DNA of 64,000 nt from Candidatus Gastranaerophilales bacterium. Lineage in GTDB: Bacteria > Cyanobacteriota > Vampirovibrionia > Gastranaerophilales > Gastranaerophilaceae. Where the stretch lies: assembly GCA_944324425.1 (NCBI GenBank), contig CALUWE010000002.1, positions 62,001-126,000 of the forward strand, written 5' to 3'. The notes under the pieces are model-generated. The model was not told the origin of the DNA. It did not search any database and saw only the letters and a program-made list of their open reading frames with translations. Position numbers and translations under genes: made by a program. Shown here piece by piece: positions 53,014 to 62,182 of this stretch; position 1 is the first letter of the stretch; the number at the start of each line of letters is the position of its first letter.

Positions 53014-53976
53014 TTAATTTATTTTTATTCCTGAAATTATATAGCTTCCTATCGGCATATGGCTTTCTGTATAAACTATATGATCAAAATATCTTTTATC
53101 AAGCCACTTTAATTTATATAATATTTCAAGAGTTAAAATTTCTCTTTCGGGATTATTGTTTTGTGCCATTTTAACTATTAAAACTTGTTTTGTTTTTATA
53201 TTGAAAACATAAATAAAGCCGCCTGCGCCAACCTTTGATAAAAGATAAGGATTAAGACGCATAATCTTTGTATCCGTTCTTTCGCCAAACTTGTCGTAAC
53301 CGCCGATAATTTCGGGGTATTTTTTATATGCGCCTATTAATTTTAGGTTTTTTCTGTCCAAATAATAATTTATAACAGCCTTGCCTATATCCGGCAATTT
53401 TAGGCCGTAAACAGGAACCCCGCAGCCGTCTGTTGTTTGAATAATATCAGTTGTCTTTGCGTATTCAATCAATTTTTCTTTTATTTTTAATTGCAGGGGA
53501 TGTGAAAAATCTGTATATTTTGAAATCTCTAAACCTTTAAATACACAATAAGCAAGCATCATGGCGTGTTTGCCCGAGCAATTATTGTGGGTTTGGTTAA
53601 ATTTTGCTCCCGCTTTATATGAAGTTAAATCTAAAGGCGGTATAGCAGGGCACAAAAGAAAATCTTTTGTAAGACCTATTTTTTTCAAAACGGATTCAAT
53701 AAGTTTTATATGTTGAGGTGAACCTGAATGCGACCCTTGCATGATTGCAATTTCTTCGTTTGAAAAACCGAAATAATCGTAGATTTTTTCATCGGCCAAA
53801 ATAGAAGCCTGAATCGGTTTCATCATGCTTCTTAAAAAAAACTTGGCATCATTATGATTTCCTGCCTCCATAACGGTGCCGTTTACATCATAAAGGCCTG
53901 CAATAGCATAAAAACGTGAATCTATATAATCTGATCTGTATATGTTTAATAAGGGAAGGTATTCGGGGTTTTCCAT
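53014..53976 (-). CDS. asparaginase II-family protein
   Basis: 320 aa. 'FFLRSMMKPIQASILADEKIYDYFGFSNEEIAIMQGSHSGSPQHIKLIESVLKKIGL', 'NNCSGKHAMMLAYC' and 'DGCGVPVYGLKLP' are the conserved blocks of the L-asparaginase II (PF06089) family, a penicillin-binding-protein-independent asparaginase type. Cytosolic. Starts 2 bp after the gene at 53979 ends, so both are one operon. Confidence 0.8.
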   Translation of the reverse strand: MENPEYLPLLNIYRSDYIDSRFYAIAGLYDVNGTVMEAGNHNDAKFFLRSMMKPIQASILADEKIYDYFGFSNEEIAIMQGSHSGSPQHIKLIESVLKKIGLTKDFLLCPAIPPLDLTSYKAGAKFNQTHNNCSGKHAMMLAYCVFKGLEISKYTDFSHPLQLKIKEKLIEYAKTTDIIQTTDGCGVPVYGLKLPDIGKAVINYYLDRKNLKLIGAYKKYPEIIGGYDKFGERTDTKIMRLNPYLLSKVGAGGFIYVFNIKTKQVLIVKMAQNNNPEREILTLEILYKLKWLDKRYFDHIVYTESHMPIGSYIISGIKIN

Positions 53977-53978
53977 GG

Positions 53979-54731
53979 CTATTCTTTAATGTTCAATATC
54001 TTTCTTAATCTGCTTTTTAAAATTCTGTTTTCTTCATCCAGACGTTTAATTTCTTTTTGCATACCGCGAACAAGAGTTTGGGTTTCTTGCTCATCTCTCG
54101 GTTTTACAAGTGAAAAACCAATGCCCATAACAAAACGTTTTTTAGCATCATCTTTAAATGCAAGTAATATTTTAACATCTTTTTCTGTTATATAGCCGAG
54201 TTCTATCATAAGTTCGGCCATTTTAACAGGTTTATTTTGTTCGTTTCTGTCTTTTTGAATTCTGATTGCTTTTTCTAATTGCATAACATCAATTTTGCCC
54301 AAGCGTTTAAGCATTTCGCCGGTTCTGATTTTGCCTGCCATAAATTGCGCAATTGAAACAATTGAATCATTTTCGGGAATGCTTATGTATTGAAGCTCTA
54401 ACGAACGCGACAACAAAGAACAAGTTTGAGCAAATGTCCAATAGTTGGCTAAAGTTATTTCAAATAAATCGTTCCCGTTTTGAACACATTTATAAAACGT
54501 ATAAAATTCTTCAGGAAGCCTTTTTTCTCTTGTTTCAAGTTCGGTTCTGCCGGCAAAAGTTAATTTCGGCACATAATATTGCATTAAGTTATCAGTAACC
54601 AAAACATCCAAAAATTCTGCCAATTCTTCTCTTAATTTGTCTCTTGTTTTTAAATACAAAACCTGCTTTACCCAAAGCGGCAAAACATCAATGTTATGTA
54701 AAAATAATTCTGAAATTGGCTGAGAAGTCAA
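53979..54731 (-). CDS. protein with MshEN-like segment and C-terminal coiled coil
   Basis: 250 aa. Residues about 125-190, 'RTGEMLKRLGKIDVMQLEKAIRIQKDRNEQNKPVKMAELMIELGYITEKDVKILLAF', resemble the N-terminal MshEN/GspE-type domain, some of which bind cyclic di-GMP. The first 120 residues are helical and unknown; the last 35 are a coiled coil. It could be a cyclic-di-GMP receptor, but the RxxxR-type loops were not verified. Confidence 0.55.
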   Translation of the reverse strand: MTSQPISELFLHNIDVLPLWVKQVLYLKTRDKLREELAEFLDVLVTDNLMQYYVPKLTFAGRTELETREKRLPEEFYTFYKCVQNGNDLFEITLANYWTFAQTCSLLSRSLELQYISIPENDSIVSIAQFMAGKIRTGEMLKRLGKIDVMQLEKAIRIQKDRNEQNKPVKMAELMIELGYITEKDVKILLAFKDDAKKRFVMGIGFSLVKPRDEQETQTLVRGMQKEIKRLDEENRILKSRLRKILNIKE

Positions 54732-54860
54732 AACAGGCTCCTAATTCTATCCTACATTTTGCATTATAACAACAAAGCGCTTAATTAACAAATATATTAA
54801 TACCCAAATACTCTATTTATGTGATAATATTCTTGAAAAATGTTTTGGTCGGCTTAAATT

Positions 54861-55772
54861 ATGGATGAAAATAAAAAAATTATAATAATCTCCGTATTAT
54901 CTAACGGATTTTTAACGGGATTAAAACTTATCTCGGGAATTTATACGGGCTCTATGGGCATGTTATCGGAAGCGCTTCATTCATTCGGAGATTTTATAGC
55001 CTCTTTTATAGCATTTTTTTCGGTTGTGGAATCATCTAAACCCGCTGATATAAAGCACCAATTCGGCCATGGCAAATATGAAGATATGGCAGGATTCATT
55101 GAAGCAATTTTAATTATAATAAGCGCACTTTTTATTTTATGGGCAGGGTTTGAAAAAATTATTTCCAACGGTCAATCTGCAGAAATTAAGGCCGATTTGG
55201 CAATTTTAATTATGGTTTTATCCGTTGTAATAAATTTTGTTGTAGGAAAAATTCTCCTTCAAAAAGGTAAAGAGGCTGATTCTAACGCAATTTTGGGAGA
55301 CGGGCACCATTTGATGGCAGATGTATACTCATCTTTAGCTGTCATTTTAGGGCTTGTGGCCGTCAAAATAACTGGGCTTACCATTTTAGACCCGATTATC
55401 GCAATTGTTGTTGCAGCAATGATTTTAAAAACGGGAATTACCTTAATGGGCCAAACGGCAGATTCCCTTTTGGATTCAAGTTTGCCAAAAGAAAATCTTA
55501 AAATAATTGACGAAATTTTAGACGGCTATAAAGCCCATGGAATAAAAGGGGTAAAATCAATTAAAACTTCTAAATCAGGAAGCATTAAAAACATTGTCCT
55601 TGTAATATATTTCCCCTGTTTAATGACCTTAAAAGACACCCACGCTTTATGCGACAAAATAGAAGTTGAACTTGAACACAAATTAAAAAACACAAATGTA
55701 ATAATTCACCCCGAACCGGATTCCGCCTGCATCAACAAAGAAACTTGCAAATGGTTGAAAAATTCCAATTAA
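54861..55772 (+). CDS. cation diffusion facilitator (CDF) transporter
   Basis: 303 aa with six membrane helices and a cytoplasmic domain (about 210-303). Metal-site residues in 'LSEALHSFGDFIASFIAFF' (HxxxD) and 'GDGHHLMADVYSSLAV' (HxxxD) match zinc/iron exporters of the CDF family. The C-terminus ends with 'PDSACINKETCKW', extra Cys residues that could bind metal. Its last 4 bp overlap the convergent gene. Confidence 0.9.
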   Translation: MDENKKIIIISVLSNGFLTGLKLISGIYTGSMGMLSEALHSFGDFIASFIAFFSVVESSKPADIKHQFGHGKYEDMAGFIEAILIIISALFILWAGFEKIISNGQSAEIKADLAILIMVLSVVINFVVGKILLQKGKEADSNAILGDGHHLMADVYSSLAVILGLVAVKITGLTILDPIIAIVVAAMILKTGITLMGQTADSLLDSSLPKENLKIIDEILDGYKAHGIKGVKSIKTSKSGSIKNIVLVIYFPCLMTLKDTHALCDKIEVELEHKLKNTNVIIHPEPDSACINKETCKWLKNSN

Positions 55773-56644
55773 GCGGGATTTATGGTTGCTTTTTTCTTTT
55801 CATAAAGTTTGTCCATAGTCTGCCCGTTAATTTCTCCGCCTATCAGCATAATAACGGATGTATAATAAAGCCAAACCATTAAAATCGCAAAAGCACCTAT
55901 TGTTCCGTAAACTTTGTTATATGTACCAAGTTCGTTTACATAAAGCGAAAATAACCAAGACCCTAATAACCAAAAAATACAGAAAAATAAAGACCCCGGG
56001 ATAACGCTTCTTTTAATTGAAAATTGCTTACAGGGAAGAACGTAATAATTAACGGTTGCAAGCAAAAACAGCATTAAAAACGCAAGCGGCCACCTTGTAA
56101 TTAACATCATTTGCGCTATTACATCATTCAAGTGAATATAAAACTGCAAAAAGTTAATGATAACCTTACCGAAAATTACAAGGTTGACACTTATAAAAAG
56201 CAAAAATGCGTTTAAAATAACCATTGCAAAAGATAAAAGTCTGGTTTGTATAAATGTTCTTGTTTCCTTAACTTTATTTGCTCTGTTTAAACCTTTTATA
56301 ATTACCGCAATTGCGTTTGATGCCATAAACCAAGTAACCAAAAACCCGAATATTGCCATAACACCGCCGTTTTGAAACAAGGTTACTTCCCTTAAAACAC
56401 CCTGAATAAGGTCAATTACCCCGCTTGGAGCAACGGTTGACAATGCGGCTATAATTTTTGTTACAAAAACTTTTTTACCGAGCCACCCAAAAACCGCAGT
56501 TAAAAAAAGCATAAAAGGGAAAATGCCTATCGCAAGCATATATGCCATTTCTCCCGCAGCGTTTGCAAAATCTTCCGAGATAATGCTGTCTATTAAATTT
56601 GTTATATATTCCTTTAAAAGATTATACATATTTTGCAAATTCAT
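55769..56644 (-). CDS. YihY/BrkB-family membrane protein
   Basis: 291 aa, six membrane helices. 'AAGEMAYMLAIGIFPFMLFLTAVFGWLG', 'GGVMAIFGFLVTWFMASNAIAVIIKGLNRANKVKETRTFIQTRLLSFAMVIL' and 'GTYNKVYGTIGAFAILMVWLYYTSVIMLIGGEING' are YihY features. This family was once called RNase BN but is not an RNase. Its start overlaps the end of the nrnA-like gene by 23 bp. Confidence 0.9.
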   Translation of the reverse strand: MNLQNMYNLLKEYITNLIDSIISEDFANAAGEMAYMLAIGIFPFMLFLTAVFGWLGKKVFVTKIIAALSTVAPSGVIDLIQGVLREVTLFQNGGVMAIFGFLVTWFMASNAIAVIIKGLNRANKVKETRTFIQTRLLSFAMVILNAFLLFISVNLVIFGKVIINFLQFYIHLNDVIAQMMLITRWPLAFLMLFLLATVNYYVLPCKQFSIKRSVIPGSLFFCIFWLLGSWLFSLYVNELGTYNKVYGTIGAFAILMVWLYYTSVIMLIGGEINGQTMDKLYEKKKATINPA

Positions 56645-57578
56645 CTAATAAAAGCTCTATTGCCTCTTTGGCAGGTTTTCTTATTGTGCAGCCCGCCGCC
56701 ATTTTATGCCCGCCTCCGTTAAATTTTTCAACAACGGGGGTTAAATCTATGGTTTTGCTTCTTAAAGATACTTTTGTTATTTTTTCTTCATTTTCTTTAA
56801 GAAGGATTGAAATATCAACCGATTTTATACTCCTCAGAGTTTCCGCTATTCCTTCCGTGTGTTCATTTTTAACATTATATTTTTTCATATCAGACGGCGT
56901 TATTATTGCATATGCCACTTTGTCATTAAAAACGAATTTCGCATTTGTAATAATTTCCGCCTGAAATGTTATCATGGACTTGGGTTTATTGTCATAACAT
57001 TTTTTTGCAATCAAGGATGTGTCTATTCCTTTTTGCATTAAATTTGAAGCAGCTAAAAACGTGTCTTTAGTAACTGTTTCATACTTAAAACAGCCGGTGT
57101 CGGTTAATATTGCAACATAAAGACATTCCGCCATTTCTTTTGTAATTTCGATTTTTGCATCATTAAAGAAATCGTATAAAACTTCGCCCGTGCTTGAATA
57201 TCCGCCTTTTATAAGGTTAATTTTTGCATAACCCTTGTTTGTTTTGTGGTGGTCAATATTAATTGTATTTGCGCATTTATTAAATATTTCTCTCGGAAAT
57301 TCAACAATTCTGTCTATCGATGCAACATCCAATGCAATTAAAAGGTCATATTCATCTTTTACTGTGTCTAAATATTTAACATCATCAAGGGCAGGCAAAA
57401 ACTTGTACATTTCAGGCACCTGAACTTCTTTTTTCACCTGAACCAAAATATCGGCTTTATCACCTATAAAAAGTTTCATCGCGGCGGCCGAACCTAAAGT
57501 ATCACCATCGGGGTTAACATGGGTTATAAGCAAAACCTTATTTGCCTGTTTGATTTTTTCTAAAATTTCATCTATCAT
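56622..57578 (-). CDS. nrnA: DHH-family phosphoesterase, NrnA-like
   Basis: 318 aa from the ATG at 57578 (AGGG upstream); a longer frame upstream overlaps the promoter of the next gene. Motifs: 'LLITHVNPDGDTLGSAAAM', 'DLLIALDVAS', 'INIDHHKTN' (DHH) and 'GGGHKMAAG' in the DHHA1 domain. NrnA degrades short oligoribonucleotides and pAp. Confidence 0.9.
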   Translation of the reverse strand: MIDEILEKIKQANKVLLITHVNPDGDTLGSAAAMKLFIGDKADILVQVKKEVQVPEMYKFLPALDDVKYLDTVKDEYDLLIALDVASIDRIVEFPREIFNKCANTINIDHHKTNKGYAKINLIKGGYSSTGEVLYDFFNDAKIEITKEMAECLYVAILTDTGCFKYETVTKDTFLAASNLMQKGIDTSLIAKKCYDNKPKSMITFQAEIITNAKFVFNDKVAYAIITPSDMKKYNVKNEHTEGIAETLRSIKSVDISILLKENEEKITKVSLRSKTIDLTPVVEKFNGGGHKMAAGCTIRKPAKEAIELLLDEFAKYV

Positions 57579-57616
57579 AAACCCTATTATCGCACAATCA
57601 AAAGTTTTTTCAAAAT

Positions 57617-58642
57617 ATGGAAATATTAACCGATTTATTTTTTGTTTTAATTTATCTTTTTGCAATTGTTTTAACCTGCAATATTTTTACAAACTCAATT
57701 GAAAATTTGGGCAAAAAATTAAATTTGGATGAGAGTACAACAGGCTCAATTTTAGCTGCAATAGGAACCGCACTGCCTGAAACAATTCTTCCCTTAATTG
57801 CAATTTTTCAAGCTAAAGGCAATGGTTTGGATGGCATTGAAATCGGAACGGGTGCAATTTTAGGGTCGTCTTTTTTGCTTTCCACTTTTGCACTTTTTAT
57901 AAGCGCCTCGGCTTTTATGCTTTTTCAAAAAAGAAAATTGACAAGCCCCTTGAATATTGATTTTAAAAACTTCTCAAGGGATTATAAATTTTTTATTTTC
58001 GGCTATTTCATTGCAATATCGTCAACTTTTATAAATGAAAAAAATTTAAAAATCGCAATCGGAATATTTTTAATTAGCTTTTGGATTTTTTATGCAATAA
58101 AAACGCTTTCAAAATCAAATGAAAATGAAATTGAAGAAAATTGTCCCTTTTTGTATTTTGCTTTCTTTAACAAAAAATTAAGCGGGAATTTCTTTTTAAT
58201 TTTAATTCAAACCGTTGTTTCGCTTTTCTTGCTTTTTGTTTTTTCAAAACTTTTTGTGGATGAAATTCAAGCTTTCTCAATTTTAACAGGAATAAGCCCG
58301 CTTGTAACAAGCCTTATCTTATCTCCTTTGGCAACCGAATTACCTGAAATTACAAACAGCATTATATGGATTAAAAACAAAAAGGATTCTCTTGCAATTT
58401 CTAATATAACGGGCGCTATGGTGTATCAGGCTTCAATATGCACATCATTGGGGTTAATTTTTACCGATTGGAAATTTTCGCACCATGCAGCTATAAATAT
58501 TTTTTGCACAATTTTTGCGGTCTTAACGGTATTTACACTTTCAAGAATTTTGAAAAAAGTTCCCGCAGCCCTTCTTTTAAGCTGTTTTATCTGGTATTTG
58601 GGTTTCTTTATTTCTCTTATTTTTCACTTTTCATTAAGATAA
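57617..58642 (+). CDS. sodium/calcium exchanger (CaCA) family protein
   Basis: 341 aa, about ten membrane helices. Two inverted alpha repeats: 'LDESTTGSILAAIGTALPETILPLIAIFQ' and 'GISPLVTSLILSPLATELPEITNSIIWIKNKKDSLAISNITGAMVYQASIC', each with the conserved acidic residue (Glu in ALPE and in ELPE). Cation partner unknown. Confidence 0.85.
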   Translation: MEILTDLFFVLIYLFAIVLTCNIFTNSIENLGKKLNLDESTTGSILAAIGTALPETILPLIAIFQAKGNGLDGIEIGTGAILGSSFLLSTFALFISASAFMLFQKRKLTSPLNIDFKNFSRDYKFFIFGYFIAISSTFINEKNLKIAIGIFLISFWIFYAIKTLSKSNENEIEENCPFLYFAFFNKKLSGNFFLILIQTVVSLFLLFVFSKLFVDEIQAFSILTGISPLVTSLILSPLATELPEITNSIIWIKNKKDSLAISNITGAMVYQASICTSLGLIFTDWKFSHHAAINIFCTIFAVLTVFTLSRILKKVPAALLLSCFIWYLGFFISLIFHFSLR

Positions 58643-58673
58643 CTTAACGATTTTTCTTGATTTGGAAAATATA

Positions 58674-58698
58674 GTACAATACCTGTGGGTAGTTGTAC
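58674..58698 (+). promoter_or_regulatory. hairpin upstream of the Tad operon
   Basis: Arms GTACAATACC and GGTA-G-TTGTAC (one bulged G) around TGTG lie 46 bp before the cpaB ATG. It could be an operator or a structured leader; no T run follows. Confidence 0.4.
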
Positions 58699-58743
58699 CG
58701 AAAAAGTGTAATTAAAAAAGAGTTTATTGGATTTAAAAATTAT

Positions 58744-59613
58744 ATGAGTTTAATGAACAACAGAAAATCTTTAATAGCCGCAACAATTGCAGCCATTTTT
58801 GTGCTCGCTTTGTTTGGTACCATTACCTTTAAAAACGAAAATAAAAAAACCGAAACTAAACAAAGTACCCCCCAATATCAATATGTCAGCGCAAAAAATG
58901 CAATTAAGAAAAATGCTGTAATTAAAGAAGAAGATGTTGAAATTAAAATGTCTCCCGCTTCTTTGGTCGGATCCTACAAAGCAACAGGCGAGGTTGTGGG
59001 CAGAAAGGCAAAACAGGATATTGAAGTCGGGAAACCTATTATGAAAGTCTTTGTTCAGGAAATCAAAATTGACGACGGCGCAAGTGTCGGAATAAAGCCG
59101 ACGGAAGGTTTCAGGGCAATCCCCATATTGGTAAGAAAAAGTTCTCTGCCGCCTTATATATCGTTATCAGACAGGTTTGATCTTGCAACAAAAGAAAACT
59201 CAATGACAATTGAAAATTTAAGAATACTGAACATGCTTGATCCGACCAAAGACGATTCAAACAAAATGTTGATACTTGAAATTAAATCGGAAGATATTCC
59301 GTCATTTATTAAATATCAAGTTGCAACAAAAGGTTTTATCTTTCTGCAAAAAAACAAGGAAGACATTGGCGAATATAAATTCATGGATATACAAAAATTA
59401 GAAGAAGAACGAAAAAAAGCGGAGGAAAAAAAGCTTTTTGACGAATTATTAAAACAGGCAAACGAGCCCGCAAGCCTTCCTCCGATAGAAAATATCAAAA
59501 ACAATGAACCAATACCGAACCTTCAACCGAGCGGATTTATTGAAGCAAAAAATACAAAAGAGGTTGAAGTTATTATCGGAAATTCAAAAACAAAAATGGA
59601 ATTTGAAGATTAA
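58744..59613 (+). CDS. cpaB: CpaB/RcpC-type Flp pilus assembly protein
   Basis: 289 aa from the ATG at 58744; an in-frame TTG at 58693 overlaps a hairpin and is less likely. One membrane helix (about 10-30), an SAF-type domain ('YVSAKNAIKKNAVIKEEDVEIKMSPASLVGSYKATGEVVGRKAKQDIEVGKPIM') and a second domain (about 120-220). It links the secretin to the periplasm in Tad pili. Confidence 0.9.
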   Translation: MSLMNNRKSLIAATIAAIFVLALFGTITFKNENKKTETKQSTPQYQYVSAKNAIKKNAVIKEEDVEIKMSPASLVGSYKATGEVVGRKAKQDIEVGKPIMKVFVQEIKIDDGASVGIKPTEGFRAIPILVRKSSLPPYISLSDRFDLATKENSMTIENLRILNMLDPTKDDSNKMLILEIKSEDIPSFIKYQVATKGFIFLQKNKEDIGEYKFMDIQKLEEERKKAEEKKLFDELLKQANEPASLPPIENIKNNEPIPNLQPSGFIEAKNTKEVEVIIGNSKTKMEFED

Positions 59614-60953
59614 TGAATAAATCAATAATTAAAAAATTAATAATCTGTTTAATGCTGGTTTCAGGGCTTCCGGCTCTGTGTGCCAAATTCAGAGAAATTA
59701 ATTCAACGGGATATGAAAATGAAATTCCTGTTGTTCAAACAGAAGACCTGCAAGAAAACAAAGCCGGACTTCCTGCTTTTGAAACCGTAAATGCGGTTAA
59801 AGACGGCAATGAAAAACTATACGGCGTTGTGGGCAAATCACAAGTGTTAAGCTTTGACAAGGATATTCAAAGAGTTTCTTTAACCAACAACAAAATTGCA
59901 GAAATAGTTGTTTTATCGCCAAGACAAATTTTAATCAACGGCAAAGCTCCCGGCAACACAAGCATAGTTTTTTGGAGTGAAGATTCAACCGTTCCGGTTT
60001 TTTATAATTTGGTAATTCAGCAAAATGCGGATGCATTTATTCAGGCTGTTGAATATGTTGCGCCAAACGAAAATGTTTCACTTGTTTTTAATGATAACGG
60101 CGCTGTTTTAACCGGACATTTGAGCTCAACAACCGTAAAAGAAAGAATTGCCAACATTGCAAAAGCATATAACATTAATTTAACCGATGTAACCGAAAGC
60201 CCTGCAAAACAAGTGCTTTTAGAAGTTAAGATAACGGAAGCAAGCAAAAACTTTACAAGAAGATTGGGCCTGAATCTGGTTCAGGGCAAAAATCTTGATT
60301 TGTCAGGATTCGGTGCAGGCCAATGGGGCCCATCATCAGGGTTTTCAGGCAAAGCTCACGTTATTCAAACAGGTCAAGACGGGCTTGTTTTGGGATATTG
60401 GAAGGGCGGCAAATTCGGAATTGACTTTGAAGCAAGTGAAGCCAAGGGTGATATTAAAATCTTAGCCGAACCAAAACTTTTATCGGTTAACGGCGAAGAA
60501 GGAAGCTTTTCTGTCGGCAACCAAGTGCCCGTGCCGTCTGAAATGGGACAATACGGTAATGTTTCTTATGAATACAAAGACACGGGTGTTATTTTGAAGT
60601 TCACCCCTACAATTATGGAAGATTCAGGCAGAATAAGACTTGTTTTAAGTCCTGAAGTATCCGAGGTTGACCAATCGGTTTCTGTTACTTCAACCTCAGG
60701 CGCTGCAGTATACGGATTTAAAACAAGAAAAGTTTCAACAACAGTTGAACTAATGGATGGTGAAACTTTAATAATTGCAGGATTATTAAGAAATTCATCT
60801 TCAAAGAGCAGGACACAAGTTCCGATTCTTGGTAATATACCTATATTGGGAAATTTCTTCTCAATAACAAATGACGATAGAGACGACGAAGAATTGGTAA
60901 TATTTATTACACCAAAAATTGTTGATAATTCAATAAACGTAGATAATCTGTAA
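59613..60953 (+). CDS. cpaC: CpaC/RcpA secretin
   Basis: 446 aa with a signal peptide (1-23). BON-like N domain ('LSFDKDIQRVSLTNNKIAEIVVLSPRQILINGKAPGNTSIVFW') and C-terminal secretin domain with 'ILAEPKLLSVNGEEGSFSVGNQVPVP', 'GVILKFTPTIMEDSGRIRLVLSPEVSEVD' and 'LIIAGLLRNSSSKSRTQVPILGNIPILGNFFS'. Forms the outer-membrane pore of the Tad pilus. ATG overlaps the cpaB stop by one base. Confidence 0.95.
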   Translation: MNKSIIKKLIICLMLVSGLPALCAKFREINSTGYENEIPVVQTEDLQENKAGLPAFETVNAVKDGNEKLYGVVGKSQVLSFDKDIQRVSLTNNKIAEIVVLSPRQILINGKAPGNTSIVFWSEDSTVPVFYNLVIQQNADAFIQAVEYVAPNENVSLVFNDNGAVLTGHLSSTTVKERIANIAKAYNINLTDVTESPAKQVLLEVKITEASKNFTRRLGLNLVQGKNLDLSGFGAGQWGPSSGFSGKAHVIQTGQDGLVLGYWKGGKFGIDFEASEAKGDIKILAEPKLLSVNGEEGSFSVGNQVPVPSEMGQYGNVSYEYKDTGVILKFTPTIMEDSGRIRLVLSPEVSEVDQSVSVTSTSGAAVYGFKTRKVSTTVELMDGETLIIAGLLRNSSSKSRTQVPILGNIPILGNFFSITNDDRDDEELVIFITPKIVDNSINVDNL

Positions 60954-60958
60954 AAACT

Positions 60959-62182
60959 ATGGCTATAAAAATCGATACAGTAATAATAGATCCGGAAGAA
61001 ACTTCAAGAGAGCTTATTGCAACCTATCTTGAAACAATTGACGATATTAATATTATTCAACAATTTAAAGATATTTTATCGGCACAAGATTACATAATAG
61101 AAAACAGGCCGCCCCTTGTTATTGTTGATATAACCAAAAAAACAAATATATCGCTTGATATTATTTCAAAACTTACAACGGTTGTAAAAAACATTAAAAT
61201 CATAGTTTTATCATATGAAACGGAATCTGACGTTGTAATTAAGGCACTTCGTGCGGGCGCCAGAGAATTTTTGGTAAAACCGTTAATTGAAAAAGATTTT
61301 GTTGCATCCGTTCAAAAAATGAAAGACCTTGTTCTGGGAAATATAAACGACACAACAAAATGCAAGGTAATAACAACTTTTTCAAATAAAGGCGGCATCG
61401 GAAAGACATCAATTGCCGTTAACTTGGCCATGGAAATTGCAAATATCACAAAAGAAAAAGTAGCTCTTGTGGATTTAAACATGCAAATGGGCGACATTAC
61501 AACATTTTTGAACTTAGACCCTTCGTTTGATACATCATATGTAATAAACAACTTGGACAGGATTGACGAAACCTTCCTTTTAACAACTTTGGAACAATAC
61601 AATAAAACAAGTTTATACGTTTTGGCAGACCCGCCCGATATTGAACAAGCGGAAATTATTACAAGCGAAGACATTACAACCTTAATTAATATTTTAAGGA
61701 ATGTTTTTTCATACATCGTAATAGACACAACCTCAAGCTTTGACGCCAAAACCATAACAGCGCTTGATAACTCTGATTTAATTCTTTTGGTATCAATTAT
61801 TAACTTGCCTTCAATCAGAAATTGTCAAAGGTGCTTTGACTTGTTCAAAAAACTGGGATATGCAAAAGATAAAATTAAACTTGTCATAAACCGTTATATG
61901 GATGCGGATGATATTAAAATTGAAGATGTTGAAGAAGTTTTAGACCATAAAGTTTTCTTTAAAATCCCAAACAATTACTATACCATCATAAATTCAATAA
62001 ACAAGGGTATTCCGATTTGTGATGCCGCGCCAAATTCAAACATCTGTAAAAGCTTTAAACAACTGGGAGCATTACTGTCGGATAATTACAACTACACAAA
62101 CAAAAACCAAAAACCGCAAAACCAGAGAGAACAAGGGTTTAAGTTTTTAAACTTATTCAGCAAAAACAAAGGAGATATTTAG
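60959..62182 (+). CDS. cpaE: CpaE/TadZ pilus localisation ATPase
   Basis: 407 aa. N-terminal receiver-like domain (about 1-120, with 'VIVDITKK' in the phosphoacceptor place) and a MinD/ParA ATPase domain with deviant Walker A 'SNKGGIGKTSIAVNLAME' and 'VALVDLNMQMGDITTFLNL'. Positions the Tad machine in the cell. Co-transcribed with cpaC and cpaF. Confidence 0.93.
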   Translation: MAIKIDTVIIDPEETSRELIATYLETIDDINIIQQFKDILSAQDYIIENRPPLVIVDITKKTNISLDIISKLTTVVKNIKIIVLSYETESDVVIKALRAGAREFLVKPLIEKDFVASVQKMKDLVLGNINDTTKCKVITTFSNKGGIGKTSIAVNLAMEIANITKEKVALVDLNMQMGDITTFLNLDPSFDTSYVINNLDRIDETFLLTTLEQYNKTSLYVLADPPDIEQAEIITSEDITTLINILRNVFSYIVIDTTSSFDAKTITALDNSDLILLVSIINLPSIRNCQRCFDLFKKLGYAKDKIKLVINRYMDADDIKIEDVEEVLDHKVFFKIPNNYYTIINSINKGIPICDAAPNSNICKSFKQLGALLSDNYNYTNKNQKPQNQREQGFKFLNLFSKNKGDI

